17,625 nt of DNA from Nitrospiraceae bacterium UBA6898 (GCA_002448975.1 DKBO01000261.1:8766-26390); one strand, 5' to 3'. Positions 7,109-15,635 are shown, counted from the first letter of the stretch. Translations and numbers: made by a program. Notes: generated from the sequence alone by a model not told the origin.

Positions 7109-7950
7109 CCGCTCACCTCATTGCCGAAGAGAAACGTAACTATTTTCCGGAGCCATCCGAATCGCTCCAGCTGAGGATAGTCGATGAAGATGCCGCGCGC
7201 AGTCTTCAGCTCCTCTATTTCGAATCCTGCGTTCTGAAGCAGTTTCCTGAATTTCTTGAGCGTGAACGTCTGGATATGGCTGGTCTTCCCGTAGATGGTG
7301 ATACCGCCCCAGCGGAATATTCTGTCTCCCATTGACCGGGCATTCGGAACGTCCATATACAGCGTTCCGTCTTTTTTGAGGACCCGACGAATTTCTTCCA
7401 GAACCTTGCCCGGATCTTTGCAATGCTCAATGACATTGTAGAGAAGACAGAAATCGATGGATGCATTCCTGATAGGGATACGCGTGGCATTCGCGACAAA
7501 CACATTCGCTAGATCGTAGTCATTTCGTGCGATACGGACCAGCTCCGGCATGACATCGAAACCCAGCATGTTTTGAAGCCCGTTGCTTCTCAGTACAAGC
7601 AAATGCCTGCCGATACCACATCCGATATCGAGGAACGATGCACCTGTTCGCTTCACTTCCTGATCAAACAACCGTCCGGATGACCTGCTTTCAGGATCGA
7701 TCTCTCTCCTGAACAAGGCGATCGCATTGTTCACATCCACAGCGATGCCCTCTTCTGCGTGTTCTTTTTCCGGATCTGCAAGAAAATCCGGTATCCCGTC
7801 CTGCACGGCATACCGGACGCGGCAGTTCAAGCAGCTCAAATGTTCGTCTTCGGAGTGCCCACTCTCGCTCCTCTCTTGCGCAAGATCGTGATGACAGCTC
7901 GGACATGCAAAATAATCATACATGCTTTCCATCATGATATCAGCAGTCAT
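7078..7950 (-). CDS. SAM-dependent methyltransferase with N-terminal zinc ribbon
   Basis: A protein of 290 residues. A Trm112-like zinc ribbon comes first (CPSC at 16-19, CLNC at 40-43, then YAVQDGIPDFL). A class I methyltransferase core follows: SAM motif I LDIGCGIGRH (107-116), LGFDV for motif II, and LLYNVIEHCKDP ahead of RVLKKDGTLYMDVPN. The ATG at 7950 overlaps the asnB stop in ATGA. Downstream ATGs (7935, 7932, 7923) are possible; none has a clear ribosome site. Its place among glycosyltransferases suggests O-methylation of a sugar or of a lipid-linked glycan, but target and position are inferred. It is one of three intact methyltransferases in this operon. Confidence 0.85.
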   Translation of the reverse strand: MTADIMMESMYDYFACPSCHHDLAQERSESGHSEDEHLSCLNCRVRYAVQDGIPDFLADPEKEHAEEGIAVDVNNAIALFRREIDPESRSSGRLFDQEVKRTGASFLDIGCGIGRHLLVLRSNGLQNMLGFDVMPELVRIARNDYDLANVFVANATRIPIRNASIDFCLLYNVIEHCKDPGKVLEEIRRVLKKDGTLYMDVPNARSMGDRIFRWGGITIYGKTSHIQTFTLKKFRKLLQNAGFEIEELKTARGIFIDYPQLERFGWLRKIVTFLFGNEVSGWEFKLRKTH

Positions 7951-9836
7951 ACGCGGTCGATGAACTCCCGGTGCCACAGTTCGAGCATCAGCAGATTAAA
8001 TATATGGTACTGCCAGTTCCATTTTCTGGAGACGTGATCATCGAGGATTTCCCGAACGTAGTCCCGGTTGAAATAGCCCCGCTCCATCGCCCGCTGTCCC
8101 AGCAAAGTATCGAAGGCCATCTCCTTCAGCTCGTTCCGGAACCAGTAATCAAGGGGGACACCGAATCCCATCTTTTCCCGGAACAGTACCTCGTCAGGAA
8201 GAATGCCGCGGAGCGTCTCCTTCAGAATGTGCTTGGTCGTCATCCCTTTGAGCTTTAGCTGCGCCGGTACCCGGGCTACGAATTCCATGAGCTCATGATC
8301 CAGAAACGGTGATCTCGCTTCGAGGGAATTCGCCATGGATGCCACGTCGACCTTAACGAGGAGTGCGTCCGGGAGGTACATCATCACGTCAGAGTAGAGT
8401 GTCCTTTCGAGAAGGTTGTCAGCCCCTGCCTCATGGAATTTCGCAAGGAGCAGGTCAAAGGAGTCTGTTCCTGAAACCTCATCCCGAAACGCCTCTGTAT
8501 AGAGATCGCTCTTCATCTCAGCCATGAAATGGCAGAGCATGTCAGCGTTCCGGAGCTCCGGGGACCTGACATAGACCTGGGAAAACCTCTTGAGCCGCCA
8601 GAAGAAGCTGTTCGGGTTTCCGCCATGGGGCAGCAGCATGAAGAGAGGATGCATTGCCCTCACCAAGGCAGGAGAGAAAAATCTCCGCACCTTCTCCGAA
8701 AAAGCGTTCAGCGCGTACCGGGCGTATCCGGCGAAGTTCTCGTCCCCGCCGTCGCCGTTGAGAATGACCGTGACATGTTCCCGGGCGAGTTTCGACACGT
8801 AGTAAGTCGGGATGGCGGAGGGATCGGCAAAGGGCTCATTGTAGTGCCAGACCAGCTTCGGCAGAATATCAACGGCATCAGGTTCGACCATGAACTCCGT
8901 ATGGTCGGTCTTGTATTTGTCCGCCACCATGCGGGCAAACTTCAGTTCGTTATAGGCCTCTTCCCTGAACCCGATGGAGAAGGTCTTCACCGGCTCATTC
9001 ATCATGCCTGCCATGACCGCGACAATTGCGCTCGAATCGATCCCCCCGCTCAGAAAGGCGCCGAGCGGTACCTCGCTGATGAGCCTGATCCTGACCGCCT
9101 CCTTTAGCCGCTCAAGTATCTCATGCTTCAGATCCTTTTCTTTTATGGCATGTTTTGGGAGATAGGTGAGCTGCCAGTATCTGCATAGCGTGATTTCCCC
9201 GTTCTTGAGTATGAGATATTGCGCAGGGGGAAGCTTCCGGATACCCCTGAACGCAGTCCAGGGAGAGGGGACGTACTGATAGGTCAGGTAGTGGTGAATC
9301 GCCTCGTGGTCCGGGACCCGCTCCACCCTCTCGTCCGCGAGGATTGCCTTGATCTCCGAGGCGAAGATGAAGGTCTTTCCGTCGGAATAATAGTAAAGCG
9401 GCTTCTTTCCGATCCGGTCCCGCGCGATAAATAGCGACTTATCCCGTTCGTCCCATATGGCGAACGCAAACATCCCCCGCAGGTATTGCAGACAAGCTGT
9501 GCCGTACTCCTCATACAGATGGATTATGGTTTCCGTGTCGCTCCTCGAACGGAAGGTATGCCCTTTCGCCATAAGGTCAGGCCTGAGGTCGAGAAAATTG
9601 TAGATCTCGCCGTTATAGACGATCCAGACCGTGCCGTCCTCATTGCACATGGGCTGGTGCCCTTGTGGTGAGAGGTCGATGATCGAAAGCCGCCGATGGC
9701 CCAACCCCACGTTACCGGAGATGCGAATGCCTGAATCGTCCGGCCCGCGGTGGACAAGGCTGGAGGTCATCCGTCCGAGGAGGTTCTCGCCAACCGGTTC
9801 GTTGTTAAGATTTACCTTTCCGCAGATCCCGCACAT
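7947..9836 (-). CDS. asnB: Asparagine synthase-like glutamine amidotransferase
   Basis: A protein of 629 residues, full length for the class II glutamine-hydrolysing family. Cys2 is the glutaminase nucleophile (MCGICGKV); glutamine-binding RLSIID (49-54), YNGEIYN (74-80) and SRSDTE (97-102) follow. The synthetase domain has the ATP-pyrophosphatase loop SGGIDSS (263-269) and later NGDGGDENFAGY. Alternative roles are true asparagine synthesis or, given its place inside a glycan operon, amidation of a uronic acid or other sugar carboxylate, as in O-antigen and exosortase-associated amidotransferases. I favour glycan amidation, moderately. The ATG at 9836 shares TAATG with the end of the upstream methyltransferase remnant, suggesting the pair was once translationally coupled. 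Confidence 0.92.
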   Translation of the reverse strand: MCGICGKVNLNNEPVGENLLGRMTSSLVHRGPDDSGIRISGNVGLGHRRLSIIDLSPQGHQPMCNEDGTVWIVYNGEIYNFLDLRPDLMAKGHTFRSRSDTETIIHLYEEYGTACLQYLRGMFAFAIWDERDKSLFIARDRIGKKPLYYYSDGKTFIFASEIKAILADERVERVPDHEAIHHYLTYQYVPSPWTAFRGIRKLPPAQYLILKNGEITLCRYWQLTYLPKHAIKEKDLKHEILERLKEAVRIRLISEVPLGAFLSGGIDSSAIVAVMAGMMNEPVKTFSIGFREEAYNELKFARMVADKYKTDHTEFMVEPDAVDILPKLVWHYNEPFADPSAIPTYYVSKLAREHVTVILNGDGGDENFAGYARYALNAFSEKVRRFFSPALVRAMHPLFMLLPHGGNPNSFFWRLKRFSQVYVRSPELRNADMLCHFMAEMKSDLYTEAFRDEVSGTDSFDLLLAKFHEAGADNLLERTLYSDVMMYLPDALLVKVDVASMANSLEARSPFLDHELMEFVARVPAQLKLKGMTTKHILKETLRGILPDEVLFREKMGFGVPLDYWFRNELKEMAFDTLLGQRAMERGYFNRDYVREILDDHVSRKWNWQYHIFNLLMLELWHREFIDRV

Positions 9837-10109
9837 TATTTTCTTGCCGCAATCAGCCGAACCGCCATACCAATACCAGCAAGCTTTGAGGCTGCACTGA
9901 GAACCCGATAGGGAACCCGCAAGGCAGTTCCTGTAAGCCTATTTGTCGACATATCAAGAAGAGCTTCATTGAATCCTGCATCTACGCTGATAATTTCCAA
10001 ACCTACTGCATTCTTTACATTTTACGATAGTGCCGTTTTCCCCGGTGAAAGGAGATCCCGCGGTAACATATTTTTTTTGAGTCGTATTGCCGCACATTAA
10101 GCATGGCAA
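9836..10109 (-). pseudogene. Internally deleted methyltransferase remnant
   Basis: The gap between GT4 and asnB is not empty. On the minus strand one frame (10109 to about 10005) reads a zinc ribbon typical of glycan-locus methyltransferases: PCLMCGN at the start, then AGSPFTGENGTIV and CKEC. A second frame, open from 10021 to the TAA at 9838-9836, reads what looks like the C-terminal end of the same kind of protein: VGLEIISVDAGF, then LRVPYRVL and MAVRLIAARK. The SAM-binding core between them (about 200 residues in relatives) is missing and the parts are out of frame, so I infer one deletion/frameshift near 10005. The last 38 codons could still be translated from the ATG at 9952 and couple to asnB through TAATG. 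The recognition is by eye, and the C-terminal part is the less certain. Confidence 0.6.
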
Positions 10110-10145
10110 TCATCCAGCATTAACACTGCCAATGCAACCTCATCA

Positions 10146-11279
10146 TCAGCATACCTTTTCAACAGCCTCTTCATACTGCCTCACAATGTTCTTTACTTCA
10201 AAGTCCTGCGCCCGTCTCCTGCCGGCCTCGGAAAATTGCCGTCTCATGCTGTTATCCTGTAACAGCTTTCTTATCGACTCCGCAAGGGCACCGTAATCTC
10301 CGGGAGGCACGAGGAGTCCGTCCACACCGTCGGTTATGATCTCATCGGGGCCGGTAGGGCACCTCGTCGCTACAGAGGGAACGCCCAGCGCGATCGCCTC
10401 GAGGAGTGCGTTGGGAAAGCCTTCATAAAGGGACGATAGTACAAACACCGTCGACCTCGCCAGGCATTTATAGGGATTCTGCTGAAAGCCTAAAAATAGG
10501 ACCTTGTCACCAATACCCAGCTCAGCGGCCAGCCTCTTCAGGTTTCCTTCCTCAGGTCCTTTCCCCAGAAGAACGAGGCGGCATTCTGCGCCATCGTCAT
10601 TGAGCGTCTGGACAGCCTTTATGAGATGATCAAACCCTTTCTGGCGAGTAACCCTGCCTATGCCTGTGATGATGGGGATGTCTTCACGAAACCATGCGTA
10701 ATCGGCATCTGCCCCGGCCATCCTGCTGATTTTATGCATGTCAACCGGATTATGGATTGTCACTATTTTCCTTTCCTCAAGATGAAATAATTCTTTCAGC
10801 TGTGTTCCCATTACACGCGAATTCGCGATGACCATATCGGCACCCGGATAGAAATATCGTATTGCCAGACCCCTCAGAAATTCGGCCATCCTCCCTTCGA
10901 AAGAAACGGCTAACCCATACCGCTCACTCACGATAACTTTCGATGAAATGCGGCTTAAGATTCTCGCGATAAGTGTTACGAAGTTTGTATACCACATAAA
11001 GCTGACAATAACATCCGGTCTTTCCTTCTTTATAAATCGAGCAAATCTGTGGGCAAGTTTAAAGAAGACTGTCCCATAAATTCGATACGTTTCGTCATTC
11101 TTCTTTAATATTTCCAATCTCATATCAAACGGCAGTTCAGAAAGCAACTCCCCCTTCTTTTCAAAGAGTACAACACAGGGGTTGAACCTGGTCCTGTCCA
11201 GATTTTTCAAAATATGAAGGAAAACCCTTTCCGCGCCTCCGCCGCCCAAGGTCGGAATAATGAAAAAAACTTTTTTCAA
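10146..11279 (-). CDS. Family 4 glycosyltransferase (PglH/PglJ-like)
   Basis: A GT-B protein of 377 residues. The N-terminus FFIIPTLGGGGAERVFLHIL has the glycine loop and AER typical of GT4 enzymes acting on polyprenyl-diphosphate glycans. The C-terminal domain has GIGRVTRQKGFDHLI, LLGKGPEEGNL and the E-x7-E donor motif EGFPNALLEAIALGVP, then GPDEIITDGVDGLLVPPGD. The start is a TTG at 11279 that overlaps the preceding TGA (TTGA) with no strong ribosome site, implying translational coupling. Family assignment is firm; the link to PglH/PglJ-like N-acetylgalactosamine transfer is only a resemblance of the N-terminal loop. Confidence 0.9.
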   Translation of the reverse strand: MKKVFFIIPTLGGGGAERVFLHILKNLDRTRFNPCVVLFEKKGELLSELPFDMRLEILKKNDETYRIYGTVFFKLAHRFARFIKKERPDVIVSFMWYTNFVTLIARILSRISSKVIVSERYGLAVSFEGRMAEFLRGLAIRYFYPGADMVIANSRVMGTQLKELFHLEERKIVTIHNPVDMHKISRMAGADADYAWFREDIPIITGIGRVTRQKGFDHLIKAVQTLNDDGAECRLVLLGKGPEEGNLKRLAAELGIGDKVLFLGFQQNPYKCLARSTVFVLSSLYEGFPNALLEAIALGVPSVATRCPTGPDEIITDGVDGLLVPPGDYGALAESIRKLLQDNSMRRQFSEAGRRRAQDFEVKNIVRQYEEAVEKVC

Positions 11280-12229
11280 ATCTTTCTGCCACGCATGCAG
11301 ACGAGAGCAAGACTGCTTTCCTTCTCAAGCTCGAAGAGTTCGATGTCAGTAAAACCCTCTTCTTTATACCATTGGAACACTTCAGGCCAAGTATGCTTCC
11401 ACTGGTATTTCGGCGCATACCAGTCGAAGGTATCGAGCCATCTCCATCTCCTGTCGGGCCAGTTGGCCGTGGGCAGGAAAAACTGCGCGGCGCGGCCAAA
11501 AAAGGGAATTTTATGGATATAATAAAGAGGAACGGCAATTGACGACAAATAGTAAAGCAACTTGATAGGTAATTTTGTCGTTATCTTTCTCCATCTGTCA
11601 CTGAAAGCGTGATAGTGCCCATGGGCGTAGAGGAAGACTGCAAACTCCCCACCTTTTTTTAATAAGGGAACAACGGAGTGAAATGCGTTCCTCGTATCGG
11701 GGGTGTGATGAAGCACGCCGATTGAATACATATGATCGAATGTCTCCGGTTTGAGCGGCAGATTGAAAATATCGCCTTGGATAATGTGCACATTATCACG
11801 TTTACCGATGTTTTTATACGCTGCATGGACTGCATAGCTCAGGTCGATGCCGACGACCTCGCCGCCCCACCTCGACACGACATCGGCAAACCTGCCAGCC
11901 CCTACCCCCACATCCAACACAAGTTTTCCTTTTATATCTTCTGGCTTCCACCCGGTTTTCCAGAGGAAGGTCCTTTCCGATTCATCGTTGTTGTTCAGAA
12001 TATCCATTTGTACATCATAAAATTTGTTCCACTCAAAACTGAATGAATCCACATACGTATCAGTATCAACAAACCGGGGGATGAAATCTGTCACTTTGTA
12101 CGGCACATTGCACATCGTGCATAAAAGCAGGCCTTCTTTAATCTCACCGTCCTCATAAGTGGCATGTTCTAAGTTCAATGTACCTGAACAGGATGGACAA
12201 AAAAGCATCTCAAGCATTTTTTTCTTCAC
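11276..12229 (-). CDS. SAM-dependent methyltransferase with Trm112-like zinc ribbon
   Basis: A protein of 317 residues. CPSC (11-14) and CTMC (37-40) form an N-terminal zinc ribbon ending YKVTDFIPRFV. The class I core has motif I LVLDVGVGAGRF (103-114), VVGIDLS, and the post-motif FDHMYSIGVLHHTPDTRNAF, as in Methyltransf_11 proteins. A tryptophan- and aromatic-rich C-terminal part (WPDRRWRWLDTFDWYAPKY) resembles methyltransferases of polysaccharide loci. The GTG at 12229 has AAGGAGG 7 bases upstream, the clearest ribosome site in the operon, which follows a gap of about 110 bases. Likely target is a sugar hydroxyl or lipid-linked glycan; this is inferred from context. Confidence 0.88.
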   Translation of the reverse strand: MKKKMLEMLFCPSCSGTLNLEHATYEDGEIKEGLLLCTMCNVPYKVTDFIPRFVDTDTYVDSFSFEWNKFYDVQMDILNNNDESERTFLWKTGWKPEDIKGKLVLDVGVGAGRFADVVSRWGGEVVGIDLSYAVHAAYKNIGKRDNVHIIQGDIFNLPLKPETFDHMYSIGVLHHTPDTRNAFHSVVPLLKKGGEFAVFLYAHGHYHAFSDRWRKITTKLPIKLLYYLSSIAVPLYYIHKIPFFGRAAQFFLPTANWPDRRWRWLDTFDWYAPKYQWKHTWPEVFQWYKEEGFTDIELFELEKESSLALVCMRGRKI

Positions 12230-12337
12230 CGTGCAACCTCCTTATGTGCCATCGCAATATCATAATGTTATAAGTAATGATTTTCATCGTCACTGCATAC
12301 AAAAACAGAGACCGACATTTATTCATGCCGCACCTGA

Positions 12338-13093
12338 TTATCCTTTCGACTTGCCCACGCATCCTATACCCATCGTATAGGAAAAATGGTTTTGCAATAA
12401 CCGGTAAGCTCCAAAAGGAAGAAAATATTTCATCCATACATGGAATGAAGATGGGATATCGCCATATCCGAAAGAAGATATTTGCCCCAGCCCTGCATCT
12501 TTAAAAATTTTTTTCAATCCCCTTGCCGTATATATTCGTTCATCGGTGATATCGGCAACATAAGAGGTATATTTTGATGGCACAACGGCAATAATATATT
12601 GTGCGCACTTCCTCTGTTCTTCAATCAGCCTTACAGTCACGCCCCTCTCAAAGTGCTCTACAACGCCCACGGAGAAACATAAGTCGTAGCAGTTGTAATA
12701 ATTCCTCATATCCAGAGCATCCGCCTGTTCAATCAATGGGGTTGATGAAAGCATCTCCGCACTAATTCTCGCCATCTTTATGACTTCTGCACTCTTATCT
12801 ACTGCTGTTACCTCGTAGCCGCATTCCCGCAAATAGATCGACGACAATCCAAGTCCACATCCTATTTCCAGAATTCTGGCGGGAGGTGGAACATATTTCC
12901 TGATCTGATAATAGAGCTGCATACTGTACGTCCAATGCCCAACCGCATATTCGAGCAATCTCTTTCCTTTCATTGATGCCGAAAAATAGTCAACCCAGCG
13001 TTCACTCATACCTATATTGACCTTATATGGTAACCAAATTTTTGTGTAACCGGAGCTGTCATGAGTTTGTCCAAAAGGATAAATCGCGGCCAA
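12338..13093 (-). CDS. SAM-dependent methyltransferase
   Basis: A protein of 251 residues from a TTG at 13093, or 223 from the ATG at 13009. The class I core has motif I RILEIGCGLGLS (73-84 in the longer form), VTAVDKS, ADALDM, and LCFSVGVVEHFERG. There is no zinc ribbon, unlike the two other methyltransferases here. The start is uncertain: the TTG overlaps the sulfotransferase gene by 35 bases with only a weak GAG upstream, while the ATG has AAGG 11 bases away. About 108 bases follow before the next gene with no coding signal. It sits directly after the sulfotransferase, so both may decorate the same residue; substrate unknown. Confidence 0.82.
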   Translation of the reverse strand: MAAIYPFGQTHDSSGYTKIWLPYKVNIGMSERWVDYFSASMKGKRLLEYAVGHWTYSMQLYYQIRKYVPPPARILEIGCGLGLSSIYLRECGYEVTAVDKSAEVIKMARISAEMLSSTPLIEQADALDMRNYYNCYDLCFSVGVVEHFERGVTVRLIEEQRKCAQYIIAVVPSKYTSYVADITDERIYTARGLKKIFKDAGLGQISSFGYGDIPSSFHVWMKYFLPFGAYRLLQNHFSYTMGIGCVGKSKG

Positions 13094-13979
13094 GTAATGA
13101 GCTCAATCGTTCGACATCATTCCGAAATTCTCGTTTAAGCGCTTGTCTCAGTTCCACGTCCATGGCACGCCGTTTCTCGTATCGCGTATTGAATGCACGA
13201 AGTTTCTCCAGTGCCATCGATTGCATTTTCAGTGGGATTTTCAAATGACTGCCGAGTCTCAACAACAGTCGTGGTGGATTCACAATTATTTGTTGCAGAT
13301 TCCGACTTCGTACTATCTTATTTGGATTAATAACCTTCATGTCAATCTCGAAGTTGTCGTCCACGTTAAGAAAAAGCAACGTTTTCTTATATTCACCCGC
13401 CGTATCTTCCCTAAAATCGTCATAGATGATGACAAGGACCTTTTCTCTTCCAAAGATTTCGAAGTACCTTTGAACCTGCCTGGAATACTTTGCAACATCC
13501 TTATAAAAGAGACTCTTGATCAGATAGGTATGGGATGGAGTGAGCTCTCCGTGTTTTCTCTTTTCTTCCGCATCCAGGGCTGCTCCAAACTCTGATATAT
13601 CTTCATTTCCTTCATAAACATATTGACTGTGTAGTGAATATATCATGTCTACCGGGTTACGGAGCATGATGATGATCCTCGCAGCTGGGTTAAATATCTC
13701 TATTTCTTTTGCAGCTCTTTCCGAGTACAAATACCAGACTGAAGCCTCGCCGATAGCCTTTTCATGTTGCGCTTTTTCAAACAACCCTAAATAGTATTCT
13801 CTGTTTGGCCTCTGCCAGCCGGTTATTCTGAAATTCAGATCACTGCCAAAATAATGCACTTCTTTGACATCAGGAATGAATATATCCGGATGTTGCTTTA
13901 AATATTCATTCATGGCTGTGGTCCCACATTTCGGGGCGCCGACGATGAAGAAATTCGGTTTCTTTACATCTTTCTTCAT
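13059..13979 (-). CDS. PAPS-dependent sulfotransferase
   Basis: A protein of 306 residues of the P-loop sulfotransferase family. The 5'-phosphosulfate loop NFFIVGAPKCGTTAMNEYL (loop at 14-21) lies at the N-terminus, and the 3'-phosphate site LRNPVDMIYSLHSQY (RNP-D-S, 107-115) follows at the usual spacing. Further on are VLVIIYDDF and a basic C-terminal part. It would transfer sulfate from PAPS to a hydroxyl or amine, here most likely on the glycan or its lipid carrier. The ATG at 13979 overlaps the flippase stop (ATGA). A sulfotransferase within a flippase-GT operon implies a sulfated surface polymer. PAPS supply genes are not in the window. Confidence 0.9.
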   Translation of the reverse strand: MKKDVKKPNFFIVGAPKCGTTAMNEYLKQHPDIFIPDVKEVHYFGSDLNFRITGWQRPNREYYLGLFEKAQHEKAIGEASVWYLYSERAAKEIEIFNPAARIIIMLRNPVDMIYSLHSQYVYEGNEDISEFGAALDAEEKRKHGELTPSHTYLIKSLFYKDVAKYSRQVQRYFEIFGREKVLVIIYDDFREDTAGEYKKTLLFLNVDDNFEIDMKVINPNKIVRSRNLQQIIVNPPRLLLRLGSHLKIPLKMQSMALEKLRAFNTRYEKRRAMDVELRQALKREFRNDVERLSSLLGRDLSFWTNS

Positions 13980-15340
13980 GCACCTATCTTCCCTAGAGCA
14001 GTCGTGTGTATTCCGAGCTTGCGGTAGACCCATACGACAAATATCGCATTCCAGGTTATCATGCTTACCCCTGTGGCAATGGCAGCCCCTTCGATCCCCC
14101 AGACAGGGATCAGGAGTGCGTTTAATATGATATTGAGCACCGCGCTGATAGCAACACCGATGGCTGCCTGCTTTTGATGACCTGTCATGACGAGGAGCAC
14201 GCCCACAGACCCCATGGCGCAGTTAAAGAACTGGGCGATGCTCAGGATCGACAGTGCCCGGTTTCCCGGAATAAACTCCAAACCAAAGATCATGAGGAAG
14301 TATTTGCCAAAGATAATGAGCGCAAGCGCAATGGGCAGGGAAAACAGCAGGACGGCCCGCGCTGAAAGGGTAATGATATTCTGAAGACGATCTTTTTCTC
14401 CCTGTGCGTGGAGCGCGGCGATGGTCGGCGCGAGGACCATATTCACTGAAATCAACACAAAGGTAATGAACTCTGCGCCCCGGTTTGCTACGTTGTAGAT
14501 GCCCGTCGGAGCCGCACCCTTCATTGCGCCCAGCATGATAATATCTGTCCTCGAATTGATGATATACATGCTGTCGATAAACAGGAGCGGGAGCGCAGTT
14601 TTCAGCCATCTGTCGGTCTCGAAGGCCGGGGCAGCAGCAGTCGCTTCGCGCGGAAGCGACCTGTTTACCATGTAGGTCAGTACAACGAGCGTGCCGACCG
14701 CGGTTACCACAAATAAAAGTACTGCATGCTCCGCGGAAATACTCCTCTTCGGCAGGAAACAGGTACCCAGCAGAAGCACAAGGAATAGGATGGGCTGAAA
14801 GATCATCTCCGGCGCCTGCCCTTTTACGACTTCATGCATCCCTTGAAGTACCGACTGCTTCAACCTGATGAGGGAGTATACGGGCAGCACAAGGAAGGCG
14901 AAGATCAGAGCATTTCGCATCACGGTCGCTTCACGGGTCATCAGACCCCAGGCAATGACCGCAGAAGCAGTAGCCAGGACCACCGATAGTGCCAGTACAG
15001 CCTGGCCCGTCCGCTTGATCAGTCCGTGCATGAGGCCCCATTGCTGCTTCGCGTGATAGACTGCCAGATAGCGGACAGAAAGCTTGTCAAAGCCCATTAC
15101 CGCGAATACGCTGAGCAACAATGCCCAGGAAAGGGCATAGCTGTAAATGCCATAACCCTCGGCTCCGAGCAGGCGGGCAAGAAGAATGCTTGTGATGAAA
15201 CCAAGACCCGTTGCGGTAATACGCAGGGAAAATGACCCGACCGAACCCTGGACCAGAAAGTCCTTCCGGCCGTCGCTCTGCAACGGCTCCCTCTTTCTTC
15301 CTGGAATAAGTGCTATAAGTTCTGTCCAGATTTCCTTCAA
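13976..15340 (-). CDS. wzx: Wzx-type polysaccharide flippase (MOP superfamily)
   Basis: A protein of 454 residues with about 12-14 hydrophobic helices and the N-terminal signature GLGFITSILLARLLGAEGYGIYSYALSW... of polysaccharide-synthase/flippase proteins (the R-LG-EGYG segment is at about residues 56-64). It should flip undecaprenyl-linked repeat units across the inner membrane. The start is a TTG at 15340, with GAGG 5-6 bases upstream. It is the first structural gene of the operon, after a long leader with an ops-like site. No Wzy polymerase or ligase lies in the window. The wzx name rests on family and context. Confidence 0.88.
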   Translation of the reverse strand: MKEIWTELIALIPGRKREPLQSDGRKDFLVQGSVGSFSLRITATGLGFITSILLARLLGAEGYGIYSYALSWALLLSVFAVMGFDKLSVRYLAVYHAKQQWGLMHGLIKRTGQAVLALSVVLATASAVIAWGLMTREATVMRNALIFAFLVLPVYSLIRLKQSVLQGMHEVVKGQAPEMIFQPILFLVLLLGTCFLPKRSISAEHAVLLFVVTAVGTLVVLTYMVNRSLPREATAAAPAFETDRWLKTALPLLFIDSMYIINSRTDIIMLGAMKGAAPTGIYNVANRGAEFITFVLISVNMVLAPTIAALHAQGEKDRLQNIITLSARAVLLFSLPIALALIIFGKYFLMIFGLEFIPGNRALSILSIAQFFNCAMGSVGVLLVMTGHQKQAAIGVAISAVLNIILNALLIPVWGIEGAAIATGVSMITWNAIFVVWVYRKLGIHTTALGKIGA

Positions 15341-15556
15341 AGTTACCTCTTACGCTTCAAAGCGAATCTTGCACACTTCATATTTTTTTCGACAATATTA
15401 CATCACAATTACAACTATTGCTCTTTTCTGGTCATGAAAAAACCTGTAACGTATAATTTGATGTAAAACAACCCCTTCGCGGACTGATCACTTAGGTCCG
15501 GTATTCTTCTTGAACTGTCTTGATCTGATCGTTCATATCAATTCCCATGCTGCAAA

Positions 15557-15600
15557 CAGGCTACCGCCGACCAGGCATCTTCATACCCACCCTGAGCATT
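15557..15600 (-). promoter_or_regulatory. ops/JUMPstart-like antitermination element
   Basis: The minus strand reads GGCGGTAGCCTG at 15568-15557, eleven of twelve bases of the enterobacterial ops consensus GGCGGTAGCGTG; the G and T contacted by RfaH and the downstream TG are kept. Just upstream, ATGCTC, AGGG and TGCCTGG resemble in order the longer 39-base JUMPstart sequence as I remember it, with small gaps. It lies 217 bases ahead of the flippase start on the transcribed strand, as in known polysaccharide leaders. It would pause RNA polymerase and recruit a NusG paralogue (RfaH-like), none of which is encoded in this window. Confidence 0.55.
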
Positions 15601-15606
15601 CTTTTT

Positions 15607-15635
15607 GGCAATGAGCATTAAGATTGCCTTTTTTT
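15607..15635 (+). terminator. Terminator-like hairpin on the plus strand
   Basis: GGCAAT (15607-15612), a 10-base loop and ATTGCC (15623-15628) are followed by TTTTTTT (15629-15635). On the plus strand this is a rho-independent terminator pattern, though with only 6 bp of stem. On the minus strand the stem is followed by AAAAA and should not terminate. No plus-strand gene lies upstream, so it may guard against antisense transcripts or end an unrecognised small RNA. Confidence 0.4.

Noticed and set aside
15480..15500. CGGAC...GTCCG inverted repeat as terminator of the regulator gene
   Set aside because: Short stem with a long loop and no adjacent T-run on the minus strand; noted only within the leader description.
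15525..15620. Two tiny minus-strand frames (23 and 14 codons) around the ops-like element
   Set aside because: Too short, no homology visible and no strong ribosome site; their presence is expected by chance in a 331-base leader.
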